Positions 32,837 through 43,053 of a DNA stretch of 64,000 nt are shown in pieces. Origin of the DNA: Plotosus lineatus (taxonomy: Eukaryota; Chordata; Actinopteri; Siluriformes; Plotosidae). The notes below the pieces were generated by a model. That model saw nothing but the letters and a program-made list of their open reading frames with translations. It had not been told where the DNA came from and did no database searches. Made by a program: the position numbers and the translations under genes. Location of the stretch: assembly GCA_024760905.1 (NCBI GenBank), contig CM045729.1, positions 62,553,080 through 62,617,079 of the forward strand, given 5' to 3'. Every line of letters begins with the position of its first letter. The stretch's first letter is position 1.

Positions 32837-34478
32837 ACCCAGGTAAACTCTGTTGGGTTTTTACACCTGAGCCTCATGGCTCATCAGGCTGGTGCTTATC
32901 CCCAGTTTCTGTAGCATGAAGCGACCAGGGGCTGGTTGTTCAAAACACGGTTATTTAACCACCGGTTAACCCCTAACGGCGGGTTAAATTTTTAACCCGC
33001 TGTTAGCTAACCGACCGTTAAATATGCGTTGTTCAAAGCATGGTTAGTCACGTCGTTTGTTAACGTTGCCGTTAACAGTGTGGTTAAAGTTACTGGTTAG
33101 CACTAAGGGCTCATTCAACATTTTCCTAAGCATACAAAACGTACCCTAGAGGGGAGGGGGTAAGATGTCTGTGTACGCTTTTTAATATTATAAAAATGTC
33201 GATCAAAAATAATACATGCGCTCGTGAATTTTTTATTTATTTATTTTTTGTGCGTGTATGTTTGAAACTCTCAATACAAGTCTGCAATGAATACTACCCA
33301 ACCTGGTATCAGCTGCTGAAACATCAGAAGGCAGCTGATCAAGGGCCTAGGCTTGGGTGGTGCACAGGGTGCACGTGCACCCTACCCACAGCAGGAGTTG
33401 AGTTCGGCTGGACAAGAAATGATGTGTATTCACAATCTTATAAATAAACTTAATGACTGTTATTGAAGAGAAAGTCAGAGATAAGTTCCGCATGACTAGA
33501 GTCAGGAAGTAAACCGAAAGTTAACGTGTAACGGCCACTGCGCATGTGCACGCCCGAGCTGACCAATCAACAAACATAATATTATCAGTAAGCAATAATA
33601 GCTGAACACTGTCAATCAAACAAAGTGCGAGTGTGAGAATAAAGCACAGTTTGTGAGTACCTCCTCCAGTTACTGCACATGTGTTAGAACACAAACATCG
33701 ACGCAAAGAGAATGAATGGTTAAAATAATCATAAGCCATCCAGCCTGGATCTGCAGCCTAATAGTGAATACTTTTATAAAATATATTTTAATAACATATA
33801 TAAAAAATATAATAAATAAAATTAATAAAATATATTTAAAAAATAGTATGTCTTTATGCTGTAAATCTGTATTAATATTTGTTTGTGCCTTTGAATAGAT
33901 AAATAACTTTAGCTCATGAAAATGAAAATGTATTTTGCACATGTACTTGCAGATGTAATTTGAAATATATTTGAGAAAGTTTTTGGTTGAACTATAATAT
34001 TAATAATATTTATAAGAATCCACCCCCGCTGATGCGGCATCATGTGTGCAGCGTTAGCCATGAACGCCATCTTGCAAGTTAACCACACTGTTAAAAATTT
34101 AACGGTGGCCCTTAGGTGTGTTAACTTTAATGTCAAGTTAACACTCGGTTAAAGTTAACCGAGTTTTGAACAACAAGATAACGGCAGCATTAAATTTAAT
34201 GGTTGGTTAACTCTACTTAACCAGTGGTTAAAAATAACAGTGTTTTGAACAACCGGCCCCAGGAGTTCAACTCCTCCTTAATGGGATGCTAGTCCATCGC
34301 AGGTTACCTTCCAAGTATATTTTTACTGGTACCCATTTGTACTGCTGGGTGAACAGAGGCACACTTGTGGTTGAGACCTTGCCCAGGGGTCTTAGCACAG
34401 TGAGGGTCTCAGTGGGATTTAAACTCACAACCGCCCGATCATGAGCGCAGCACCCTAACCACTACACCACCGGCCCCA
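32837..34478 (-). mobile_element. tRNA-derived SINE (head S4), split by a Harbinger insertion
   Basis: The two pieces (32837-32928 and 34260-34478) join to give the same sequence as the uninterrupted copy at 41.84-42.13 kb. In reverse: head ggtgtagtggttagggtgc with B box-like gagtttaaatccc, body agacccctgggcaaggtctcaacc, and tail ggctcatcag...ggctcaggtgtaaaaa. The flanks acgaaagaccca (left) and acgaaaaccta (right) look like a worn target duplication in the Tigger host. Confidence 0.8.
32929..34259. mobile_element. Non-autonomous PIF/Harbinger-type DNA transposon
   Basis: The ends are inverted repeats: GGGCTGGTTGTTCAAAACAC at the left, and GGGCCGGTTGTTCAAAACAC when the right end is reversed. 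Both are followed by GTTA-rich words such as ggttaac. The element is flanked by CAG on both sides (32926-32928, 34260-34262), a 3-bp duplication. Harbinger elements make 3-bp duplications, and CWG targets are known for zebrafish Harbinger. The 1331-bp interior has no convincing transposase or Myb-like gene. It is dense in AACCGGTTA-like words near both ends, which could be transposase binding sites. Confidence 0.82.
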
Positions 34479-34608
34479 CACGAAAACCTAACAAACGAAA
34501 AATACAGGTTATGAAACATGAAACGCATTTACCTAAAATTTCCGTCTCTGGATACGAAACAAATTCACGTTACAAAACGCGCCATCTCAAAAATTCAAAC
34601 AATGCGCG

Positions 34609-34706
34609 GATTGCTCCCCCATTGGCTATCTCCCAACATCCCGTCCCGCTGGCCTCCCATTGGCTATCTCCCAATATCCCACACCGCTGGCCTCCCATTG
34701 GCTAGG
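34609..34706 (+). repeat. Short tandem array containing CCAAT boxes (reverse: ATTGG)
   Basis: The unit cccattggctatctcccaa plus about 22 more bases is repeated two and a half times, so ATTGG recurs three times. It lies upstream of the Tigger helix-turn-helix coding part. The Tigger copy at the window end also has cccattggcta. A promoter role is inferred only from the CCAAT motif. Confidence 0.6.
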
Positions 34707-34959
34707 AGGGAGCTGCATCTCCATAATATCCACGATGCTTTTCGTGTGCCCTCGACTCATTCTTTGTCATGGAGTTCTAACAGGCATAAAGGACAGAGTT
34801 GCTGTTGTTTCATGAGTTTTTCGAGTGTGCTCTTTGCAACTTTATTTTTTGGCTCAGGCTTTTAACCTTGCATAAACATCTGTAAGATTATAACTCTGCT
34901 AAGAAGACATGGTCAACACACACACAAACTCATGCACACGCACACGCATGCATGCACGC

Positions 34960-35115
34960 GCGCGTGATTTCCCAGTGAAAGTGATTCCCGGTGTGAGTTA
35001 AAAGAAGAAACGGGCTTGTGGCATGCGGTTGAGTGATATCGCAAAGGAATATGCCCAAACCCGTCGACCATTGGTACGATATTGAAGCAGAAGGAGGCCT
35101 TAAAAGGTATACTTT
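34960..35115 (+). pseudogene. Tigger (TIGD1-like) transposase N-terminal fragment
   Basis: Across two frames the sequence reads LSDIAKEYA and STIGTILKQKEA, matching the CENP-B-type helix-turn-helix (SDIAKEYGxNPSTIxTILKQKE) by which Tigger transposases bind their ends. A frameshift lies between the two halves, and no downstream DDE domain is recognisable before the sequence becomes anonymous near 35.2 kb. Confidence 0.65.
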
Positions 35116-35269
35116 TATAATTTTTAAAGGGTTTCCAGGGTAGTATTGGGAGTCTTGGAACGAATCAGGCCTTTTACATATGCGTAACCTGAGGTGGATA
35201 TTTACCAGAAAACAATATGGCTCACATAATTAATTATCATCAACTGGAAAGGATTTTTTGAATGTAAAA

Positions 35270-35660
35270 ATTATTACAGTTGCATTTCATATGTTGTTAA
35301 TTTACCCTATTGATTCTATTTTCTAAAACGAAAAAATAAAAACACCACAACAAGTAACACACTGTCACAGTCAGCTACATGCACAGAGATTGCTATGACT
35401 AGAATTCAAGCCACACAATTCTTTCACAACTATTACTTTTCATGATAAAATAGGAAAGGAGAATGGGCCACCCATCATCACTAAAACATTACTGCATATC
35501 CTCTCACCTTACCTTTTGGTGCTCAATAATAATAATATGTATGACTTTGTCTCTAACATTCCCTGTGGAAGTATGCTGAAGTGCTGTCATACATCAGCTT
35601 TAAACCGCAAATATACATCAGAAGCAGAATGTGGACAGTCTCCCTCCAGACTAGATTCTT
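35270..35660. other. No recognised feature
   Basis: AT-rich. It may include the lost remainder of the Tigger element. Confidence 0.4.
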
Positions 35661-35665
35661 ATAAA

Positions 35666-36116
35666 CATCATCATCATCATTTTTCTCTGCTTAATCAGCG
35701 GTCTAGTTTCTGGGGCAGCAGAATAAACAAGGGGTCCAAACGTCACACTTCCCAACCACTTCCTCCAGCTATTTCAGAGGGATACCGTGGCATTCCCAGA
35801 CCAGCCAAGAGACATAATCCCTCTGGCATGTTCTAAGACAACCCCAGGGCCTCTTCCCAGTTGGACATACTCGAAACACCACACCAGGCAGGTATTCAAG
35901 AGGCATTCTAAGCAGATGTTCGAAGCACCTCAACTGGCTCCTCTCAATGCAGAGGAGCAGCGGTTCTATTCCAAGCTCTTCCCGGATGACTGAGCTTCTC
36001 ACCCTATCTCTAAGAGAGAGCCCCACCACCTGGTGAAGGAAGCTCATTTCAGCTGCTTGTATCCATGATCTTGTTCTTTTGGTCACTACCCAAAGCTCAT
36101 GACCACAGTTGAGGGT
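35666..36116 (-). mobile_element. LINE-B 3' part (minus-oriented limb of a 5'-inverted insertion)
   Basis: It begins at its 3' tail (catcatcatcatcat, the reverse of the GAT-type tail) and runs on the minus strand through the C-terminal coding part: GHELWVVTKRTRSWIQAAEMSF, LRDRVRSSVIREELGIEPLL, then the RCFEHLLRMP block. It stops exactly where a plus-oriented LINE-B piece begins (36117). Confidence 0.82.
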
Positions 36117-36265
36117 TGGAGGAGTTGTTTTTAAAAAGGGGGACCAGAGGTTGTGTTCCAATTATCGTGGAATCACATTCCTCAGCCTACCTGGAAAAGT
36201 CTATGCAGGGGAGTTTGTCCAATTTGTCCACATGTGTTTTGTGGATTTAGAGAAGGCTTTCATCA

Positions 36266-39200
36266 AATGCAGCCATGAGGTGGGGGGGCACTAACCAGTG
36301 TCTCTCCCCCTCATGCCGGTCCCAAGCCCGGAGAAATGCAGAGGGTTGTGTCAGGAAGGGCATCCGACGTAAAACCAATGGCAAACATTTATGATGCAAA
36401 TCAGAAGTATTACCCCCATACCGGATCGGTCGAGGCCCGGGTTAACAACGACCGCCATCAGTGCTGTCAATCAACAGGGTGCTGATGGAAATTGGACTAC
36501 TGTTGGTCGAAGACATCGAAGAAGGAGAGGTGGGAGGCATGTCCGTAGGCAGAGAGAGAAGAGGAAAGGCATGAGTCTAGGACTGAGAGTGGGGACTTTG
36601 AATGTTGGAACTATGCAAAGAAAAGGTAGAGAGCTGGCTGACATGATGCAGAGGAGGAAGGTGGACATACTGTGTGTTCAGGAGACCAGGTGGAAAGGGA
36701 GCAAAGCTAAAAGCTTAGGAGCAGGGTTTAAGCTATTTTATCATGGTGTGGATGGGAAGAGAAATGGAGTAGGAGTCATCTTGAAGGAGGGGTTTGTCAG
36801 GAATGTTCTAAAAGTGAAAAGAGTGTCAGACAGAGTGATCAGTCTCAACTTAGAAATTGAAGGTGTAATGCTCAATGTTGTTAGTGCTTATGCCCCACAG
36901 GCAGGATGTGAGCTAGAAGAGAAGGAGAGATTCTGGAGTGAGTTAGATGAAGTGATGCAGAGTACGCCCAGAGGTGAAAGAGTGGTCATTGGTGCAGACT
37001 TCAATGGACATGTTGGTGCAGGCAACAGAGGGGATGAGGAAGTGATGGGCAGGTTTGGTATCCAGGACAGGAACACAGAAGGACAGATGTTGATAGATTT
37101 TGCAAAAAGGATGGAAATGGCTGTGGTGAATACTTTCTTCCAGAAGAAACAGGAGCATAGGGTGACCTATAAAAGCGGAGGTAGGAGCACACAGGTAGAC
37201 TACATCTTGTGTAGGCGATGTAATTTGAAGGAAGTCAGTGACTGCAAAGTAGTAGCAGGTGAGAGTGTTGCCAAACAGCATAGGATGGTGGTGTGCAGGA
37301 TGACGCTGATGGTGAGGAAGGTGAAGAAGGCAAAGGCAGAGCAGAAGACAAAGTGGTGGAAATGAAAAAGGAAGAGTGTCGTGCTGTCTTCAAAGAAGAG
37401 TTGAAACAGGCTTTGGGTGGCCAGGAAGTGCTTCCAAATGACTGGACAACCACAGCAAATGTGATCAGGGACACAGGTAGGAGAGTACTTGGTGTGTCTT
37501 CTGGAAGGAAAGTAGATAAGGAGACTTGGTGGTGGAATGAGGAAGTGCAGGAGTGTGTACAAAGGAAGAGGTTAGCTAAGAAAAAGTGGGACATAGAGAG
37601 GACCGAAGAGAGTAAACAGGAGTACAGGGAGACACAGCGTAAGGCGAAAGTAGCAGTGGCTAAGGCCAAACAGAGGGCGTATGATGACTTGTATGATAGG
37701 TTGGACAAAAGAGGGAGAAAATGATTTATACAGGTTGGCACAGCAGAGAAATAGAGATGGGAAGGACGTGCAGCAAGTTAGATTGATAAAGGACAGAGAG
37801 GGAAATGTATTGACTGATGACAGAAGTGTGCTGGGAAGATGGAAAGAGTACTTTGAAGAGCTGATGAATGAGGAAAATGAGAGAGAAAAAAGAGTAGAAG
37901 AGGTGACCATTGAGGAGCAGGATGTAGCAAAGATCAGTAAGGGTGAAGTGAGAAGGGCATTGAAGAGGATGAAGAATGGAAAGGCAGTTGGTCCTGATGA
38001 CATACCTGTGGAGGTATGGAAGTGTCTAGGAGAGGTCGCAGTAGATTTTCTGACAAGAACATTCAACAAGGTCCTAGAGAGTGAGCAGATGCCGGAGGAG
38101 TGGAGGAGAAGTGTGCTGGTGCCCATTTTTAAGAACAAGGAAGACGTGCAGAGTTGCAGCAACTACAGAGGGATAAAGTTGATGAGCCATACGATGAAGT
38201 TATGGGAAAGAATAGTGGAAGCTAGACTAAGAGCAGAGGTCAGCATTTGTGAACAACAGTTTGGTTGCATGCCAAGAAAGAGCACCACAGATGCAATGTT
38301 TGCTTTGAGGATGTTAATTGAGAAGTACAGATAAGGTCAGAGGGAGCTGCATTGTGCCTTTGTGGATCTGGAAAAAGCATATGACAGGGTGCCAAGAGAA
38401 GAACTGTGGTATTGCATGAGGAAGTCTGGAGTGGCAGAGAAGTATGTTAGAGTGGTGCAGGACATGTATGAGAGATGTAAGACAGTGGTGAGGTGTGCTG
38501 TCGGTGTGACAGAAGAGTTCAAGGTGGAGGTGGGATTGCATCAAGGGTCAGCTCTGAGCCCCTTCTTGTTTGCTATGGTGATGGACAGGCTGACAGACGA
38601 GGTGAGACAAGAATCTGAATGGACTATGATGTTTGCAGATGACATTGTGATCTGTAGTGATAGCAGAGAACAAGTGCAGGAAAATCTAGAGAGGTGGAGG
38701 TATGCCCTGGAAAGGAGAGGAATGAAGGTTAGCCTCAGAAAAAGAGCAGAGATAATGACGGTGGAGGATTTTAAGTACTTAGGCTCAACAATCCAGAGCA
38801 ATGGAGAGTGTGGGAAAGAAGTGAAGAAGCGTGTGCAGGCAGGTTGGAATGGTTGGAGAAAAGTGTCCGGTGTGATGTGCGATAGGAGAGTGTCAGCAAG
38901 AATGAAGGGAAAAGTGTACAAGACGGTGTTGAGGCCAGCGATGTTGTATGGCTTAGAAACAGTGGCACTGAGGAAAAGGCAGGAGGCAGAGCTGGAGGTA
39001 GCGGAGATGAAAATGTTGAGGTTCTCTCTGGGAGTAACGAGGATGGATAGGATCAGAAATGAGTATATCAGAGGGACAGCATATGTAAGATGTTTTGGAG
39101 ACAAAGTCAGAGAGGCTAGATTGAGATGGTTTGGACATGTACAGAGGAGGGATAGTGAGTATATTGGCAGTAGGATGCTGAGGTTGGAACTACCAGGCAG

Positions 39201-39362
39201 AAGGCCTCGAGGAAGACCAAAGAAGAGATTTATGGATGTGGTGAAGGAAGACATGAAGGTCGTTGGAGTCAGAAAAGAAGATGCAGAGGACAGGGTGAGA
39301 TGGAGGCGGATGATTTGCTGTGGCGACCCCTGAAGGGAGCAGCCGAAAGTAAAAGAAGAAGA
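36266..39362 (+). mobile_element. Nearly full-length RTE-type LINE (copy E) with 15-bp target duplication
   Basis: It starts at aatgcagccatgagg with a G run and the RTE 5' sequence, and ends in gcgacccctgaagggagc and a (GAA)n tail. The 15-bp sequence agaaggctttcatca occurs on both sides (36251-36265 and 39363-39377), a target-site duplication that fixes the insertion into LINE-B. At 3097 bp it is one of two near-complete RTE copies here. Confidence 0.93.
36391..39333 (+). pseudogene. RTE ORF: endonuclease-reverse transcriptase, moderately damaged
   Basis: The reading frame is open from 36391, upstream of the MSLGLRVGTLNVGTM methionine at 36571. The extra N-terminal part ends in a very basic stretch (RRHRRRRGGRHVRRQREKRK), a likely nucleic-acid-binding or nuclear-localising tail if translated. 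The endonuclease (to about 37330) has ILCVQETRW, AYAPQAG, GADFNGHVG and SVAKQHRMVV; the reverse transcriptase has [32 protein letters not shown] and FADD near 38633-38644. Damage: frameshifts near 37365 and 37715, a stop at about 38334, and a deletion near 38740 that removes about 25 residues after MKVSL. The C-terminal RWFGHVQRRDSEYIG part is intact to the stop. Confidence 0.9.
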
Positions 39363-40021
39363 AGAAGGCTTTCATCAGTGTTCCTCGGGCTATCTTGTGG
39401 GACATGCTGAACCTGTTGCAACGGGCCATTTGATCTCTGTATCAAAGCAGCCAGAACTTGGTCTGCATTGGTAACAACAGGTTGCATTTGTTTCCATTGA
39501 GGGGTGGAGTCCACCAGGGCTGTATTTTGTCACCAATTCTGTTTATAATTTTTATTTGCAGAATTTCTAGGTGGAACCGAGGTGTTGAGTGGTTCTGGTA
39601 TGATGGCCATCAGATCTCATCTCTGCTTTTTGCAGATGATGTTGTCCTTTTGGCTTCATCAATTTGGGACCTCTAGCTCTCATTGGAGTGATTCACAACA
39701 AAGCGGCTGGGATGAGAATCAGCACCTCTAAGTGCAAGGCCATGGTTCTCAGCCAGAAAATGGCAGCCAAAAAAGGAAACCAAAAGCACAAAGTACTCAT
39801 CCCTGTACTTCTTGCTGCTCAGTAGCAGAAAGGGGAATAAAATCTAACTTTCTACAGCTGTCATGGGCCATGAAATCTGTCTGGGTCATATCCGAAACTA
39901 TAATTATACAACACTCAAACTGTACTTCTAAAGGTGCAACAAGTGACAAATTAAATGAAATCCTATTGGCTGCATTGTTCTTTGGGCATTCTCTTCCTGG
40001 TTTACTTTTTGATATGTCACT

Positions 40022-40322
40022 GCAATTCATGCATTTATTTGCCAAAACAGTTGATCCTATGAGGGTTGCAGAGAGAGGCTGGAGCCGACTCTGGGCGAAG
40101 GTGGAGTACACCCTGAACAGCTAAGGCAACTAGAAATGTCCAAGTAGTATAATTGGCATGTCTTTTGACTGTGTGAGAAAAACGAAGTACCTGGTGTTTA
40201 CCCATGTAAACACAATAACATGCAGACTCTACAGCAAAAACCCCTTGCCAATTCTAGAACTTGAAACAGGCCTTCTTGCTGTAGGGCAGATGTGCTAACC
40301 ACTATGCTAACATGCCACCTCC
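40022..40322 (-). mobile_element. tRNA-derived SINE (head S1, tail I)
   Basis: In reverse: head ggtggcatgttagcatagtgg (A-box-like), B-box region ggtttcaagttc, then body phrases including tctgcatgttattgtg, then tail I (ctgttcagggtgtactccacc to atcaactgttttgg). Confidence 0.6.
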
Positions 40323-40329
40323 TGCAAAT

Positions 40330-40950
40330 TAGTGTTAGGTTATTTTTACTGATTACTTTTATATGATGATGAAACCATTCCCTGCTGACTTTGCCCTCCT
40401 CCAAGATTACACTGTCATCCCCAATGAAAATGGCTCAGTGAAAGTGTGAAGTATGACGATGATATAAACATGTGTTATGGACATCATAGTTCTGAGAGCT
40501 CAAGTCGATTTATACACCTGCGGGACATTTTGGATTGTTGTGTAAAACAGGGCGTGTCACCTTCATTGACAAAATTGAAATTTAGGAAGACTGGTTAGCG
40601 TCTCCTCAGTACAGTTCAAGACTTGAGAGATACAGCCTCCTCTGTGAAAGTAAAAAGTCTTGTTCTTACCAGTATACTCTAAAGTCAACCAGTGCCGAGT
40701 GTGCTAAAAGGAACTGAGCACAGAACATCAATTCTAATTTTGTTACAGTTTTCACTTTATAGCAATTGCATTAAAGTGAAGTCATAAACTGATTAGAGAT
40801 TAGGACTTGAGCATAAACTTCCTTCAGGAACTGTCCGTCAGAGGTTGAGGGTATTTTAAGGAAGCACAACCAAGGCAATGAAAGGATCCCCATTACTGAC
40901 TTCATGGTGTATCACTTTGTGGCGCACAATTTTAATTCTTAATTTTATTT
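40330..40950. other. No recognised feature
   Basis: Non-repetitive with no long open frame. Confidence 0.5.
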
Positions 40951-40963
40951 TCATTATTATACT

Positions 40964-41312
40964 GTTCAGTTCAGGTTCTGTAACCGCTTAATCCTAATTA
41001 GGGTCGCGGTGGGGCTGTCACCCATCAGAGCCGACTTCGCGCGAGGGCAGAGTACACCCTGGACAGCTCGCCAGGCCATCGCAGGGCAGAAACACGCTAA
41101 CATCTTTGCAGCTACTCTTGTCGAAAGTCAGCAATGGTTCTTTTACAGCCTCTCACCATAGACAGTGAGAGGCATGGCCGGCCTTTGATAGCCCAGTTAG
41201 CTGCATGGGAGGGGGGGGGGGGGGCAGTGACAACCTTGTGGAGAGTGAGGCTTGAACCCTCAACCTTTGGATCAGCGATCCAGCGCCCTATACCATTAGG
41301 CCACCACTGCCC
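40964..41312 (-). mobile_element. tRNA-derived SINE (head S2, tail I) with 13-bp target duplication
   Basis: A complete S2 copy in reverse: head gggcagtggtggcctaatgg, B box gggttcaagcctc, body with actgtctatggtgagagg and gaaccattgctgactttcg, tail I to ttaagcggttacag. The direct repeat tcattattatact flanks it (40951-40963 and 41313-41325), which confirms insertion by retrotransposition. A G run at 41211-41224 is inside. Confidence 0.92.
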
Positions 41313-41325
41313 TCATTATTATACT

Positions 41326-41835
41326 TTATGTAATTGAAAAATAATAAATAAAAGTGTGAGGTAAATTACTCCGCCTTACACTAAGCAGAAAGTTGGTGAG
41401 CAGAGAGAGCTTATATTCCAGTAGCCATTGTCATTCATGTGCCCATCTTTTGTCTCTCATTTATAAACTTACATAGGTGACGGTTCCCTGACAAGCAATT
41501 GAATGCATTCTGTTTACCAACTGAGCACTATATATTTATTATTATTTGTTTTAGTTTCATGTGGTGATCGGACTATGTTAGGTCACATTTTATTAAAAGC
41601 AAGTACAGTATACTCAATACGTTCTTTCAACAAAAGTGTGTAGAATCATTCTGGCTACCAAGTCTGAATGGGATATTTAAAACATATCGTTGAGTTTAAA
41701 CGACTGAGGTTAAAAAAAAGGAATTTAGTATGGAAATGGATATAAATGTAAAGTCATGGGATAAAGAAAGTGCACCCTCTTTAAATCTTTATGTTTGACT
41801 TATCAGGAGCTGCACTTTCATTTACCCTGAATCTT
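41326..41835. other. No recognised feature
   Basis: AT-rich unique sequence. Confidence 0.5.
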
Positions 41836-41837
41836 CT

Positions 41838-42133
41838 TTGGCTTTTTACACCTGAGCCATAGTGGCTCATCAGGTCGGTGCTTATTCCTGGTTTCCATAG
41901 CTTGAAGCAACCAGGAGTACAACTCCTCCTGGATGGGATGCTAGTCCATCGCAGGTTATCTTCTCAGTATATTTTTACTGGTACCCATTTATACTGCTGG
42001 GTGAACACAGGCACACTTGTGGTTGAGACCTTGCCCAGGGGTCTTAGCACGGTGGGGGTCTAACTGGGATTTGAACACACAACCTCCCGATCCTGAGCAC
42101 AGCACCCTAACCACTATACCAAAGGCCCCACTT
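41838..42133 (-). mobile_element. tRNA-derived SINE (head S4), uninterrupted copy
   Basis: In reverse: head ggggcctttggtatagtgg (A-box-like), then gttaggg and the B-box-like gtgttcaaatccc, body cccctgggcaaggtctcaacc and acaagtgtgcctgtg, tail gatgagccactatggctcagg ending in gtgtaaaaag. It serves as the reference for the copy split by the Harbinger element at 32.9 kb. Confidence 0.8.
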
Positions 42134-42174
42134 AATCCTCTTCTTCTGGCTGCTATTCTTAAGGATAGCAGACC

Positions 42175-42270
42175 GCCCTAAGAGTTGGGGACGCTGGCGC
42201 CGATCTCAGCCAATTCCGGACAAGGGCGGGGTACACCCCGGACAGCTCACCAGTCCATCACAGGGCTAAT
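42175..42270 (-). mobile_element. SINE tail I fragment
   Basis: It contains ggcgccgatctcagccaattccgg and acaccccggacagctcaccagtccatcacaggg in the same order as tail I. Confidence 0.6.
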
Positions 42271-42274
42271 CCTT

Positions 42275-42650
42275 TTCTAATTTTGCGAATTCTTGTCACT
42301 CCCAAAGAAAATCGCTGCCTCATAATTACTGCCATTTCTTGCTCCACCTCCTATTTATTTATTTATTTATTTTTACCCCAGTGCAACTACTTTTAACCGG
42401 TACAGCATATCTGGCCTCACTACTGCCTAACACAACTTTCCATTCCCTCATGGACACACCCTTCTCTTACAAATCACATCAGTCTGTCTTCTTCTCCATG
42501 CATTCCACCCTGCCTGCACTCTCTTCTTTACTTCTCCACCACACTCTCAACTCTATTCCTCACAGCAGCACTCTTCTATCACCTTTCCTCTCATTTACAC
42601 ACAAGAACTCTGTCTTAGACTTGCACGCAAAAAAGAGCTCAGAGCTGATA
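42275..42650 (-). pseudogene. Divergent RTE-family LINE fragment
   Basis: Words such as cttgtcactcccaaagaaaatc, ccggtacagcatatctggcctcac, catgcattccaccctgcctgcactc and cacacaagaactctgtctt appear in the same order as in the RTE 3' coding part (compare 43.6-43.96 kb), but at much lower identity and with small gaps. This points to a separate, older RTE subfamily. No open frame remains. Confidence 0.6.
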
Positions 42651-42654
42651 CTTT

Positions 42655-43050
42655 TCTAGCATAATAAAAGTTAAATAAAACCAGGCACATCTGTGCATCA
42701 TACTGCATAATGTTAAATTCATTAAACAAGCATCTGCTCATTTAGCAACCAATGGAAAACAAAGAGTTTAATTTTTCTTCATTAAGAAACATGTAACAAT
42801 TGCGAATTCAGTTTCAAGACCTAAATAATGTATGCAAACTTTTTTAAAATTGTGGTTTAATTTCCCTTTAAAATAATGTTTTTTAAAAAAAAAAAATGAA
42901 AAGGGATTTTGATAGTTCACTCTTTTTATGGTTCATAATATAGAATGATTCAAGGAAACTAGAAGAGGTTTGCTATAAAATAACTGAATACCCACAATCT
43001 CTGTTTCCTTAGCTGGCACGACATAAAGAACTGGTATTCATTTATAGTTA
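42655..43050. other. No recognised feature
   Basis: AT-rich unique sequence with an A run at 42883-42895. Confidence 0.5.
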
Positions 43051-43053
43051 ATA

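Larger units (their letters stand above)
32813..35260 (+). mobile_element. Tigger-type DNA transposon, host of a SINE that itself hosts a Harbinger element
   Basis: The left end CAGTGGTACCTCACCTTACG follows TA and is the same as the end at 63761. After the inserted SINE the Tigger sequence resumes at 34479 (acaggttatgaaac, ggatacgaaac, ccattggctat), in the same order as at 63.8-64.0 kb. A transposase helix-turn-helix is encoded near 34.97-35.10 kb. The right end was not found, so the end given is only the limit of what I can assign. Confidence 0.7.
36117..39764 (+). mobile_element. LINE-B upstream part (inverted limb), split by RTE copy E
   Basis: The plus strand encodes LINE-B RT pieces VFKKGDQRLCSNYRGITFL, LPGKVYAG and HMCFVDLEKAF up to 36265. 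It resumes after the RTE at 39378 with GGVHQGCILSPILFIIFI, HQISSLLFADDVVLLASS and the end of the KAMVLSQ block near 39764. The first part has an internal deletion between KVYAG and VHMCFVD. The RT catalytic FADD is intact at about 39634-39645, but stops and gaps make the gene dead. Confidence 0.82.

Noticed and set aside
34609..34706. CRISPR-like direct repeats
   Set aside because: Only two and a half units, adjacent without distinct spacers, inside an animal transposon.
36391..39333. A host CFDP2-like gene
   Set aside because: CFDP2-like matches come from RTE elements; this frame has frameshifts, a stop, a (GAA)n tail and a target duplication.
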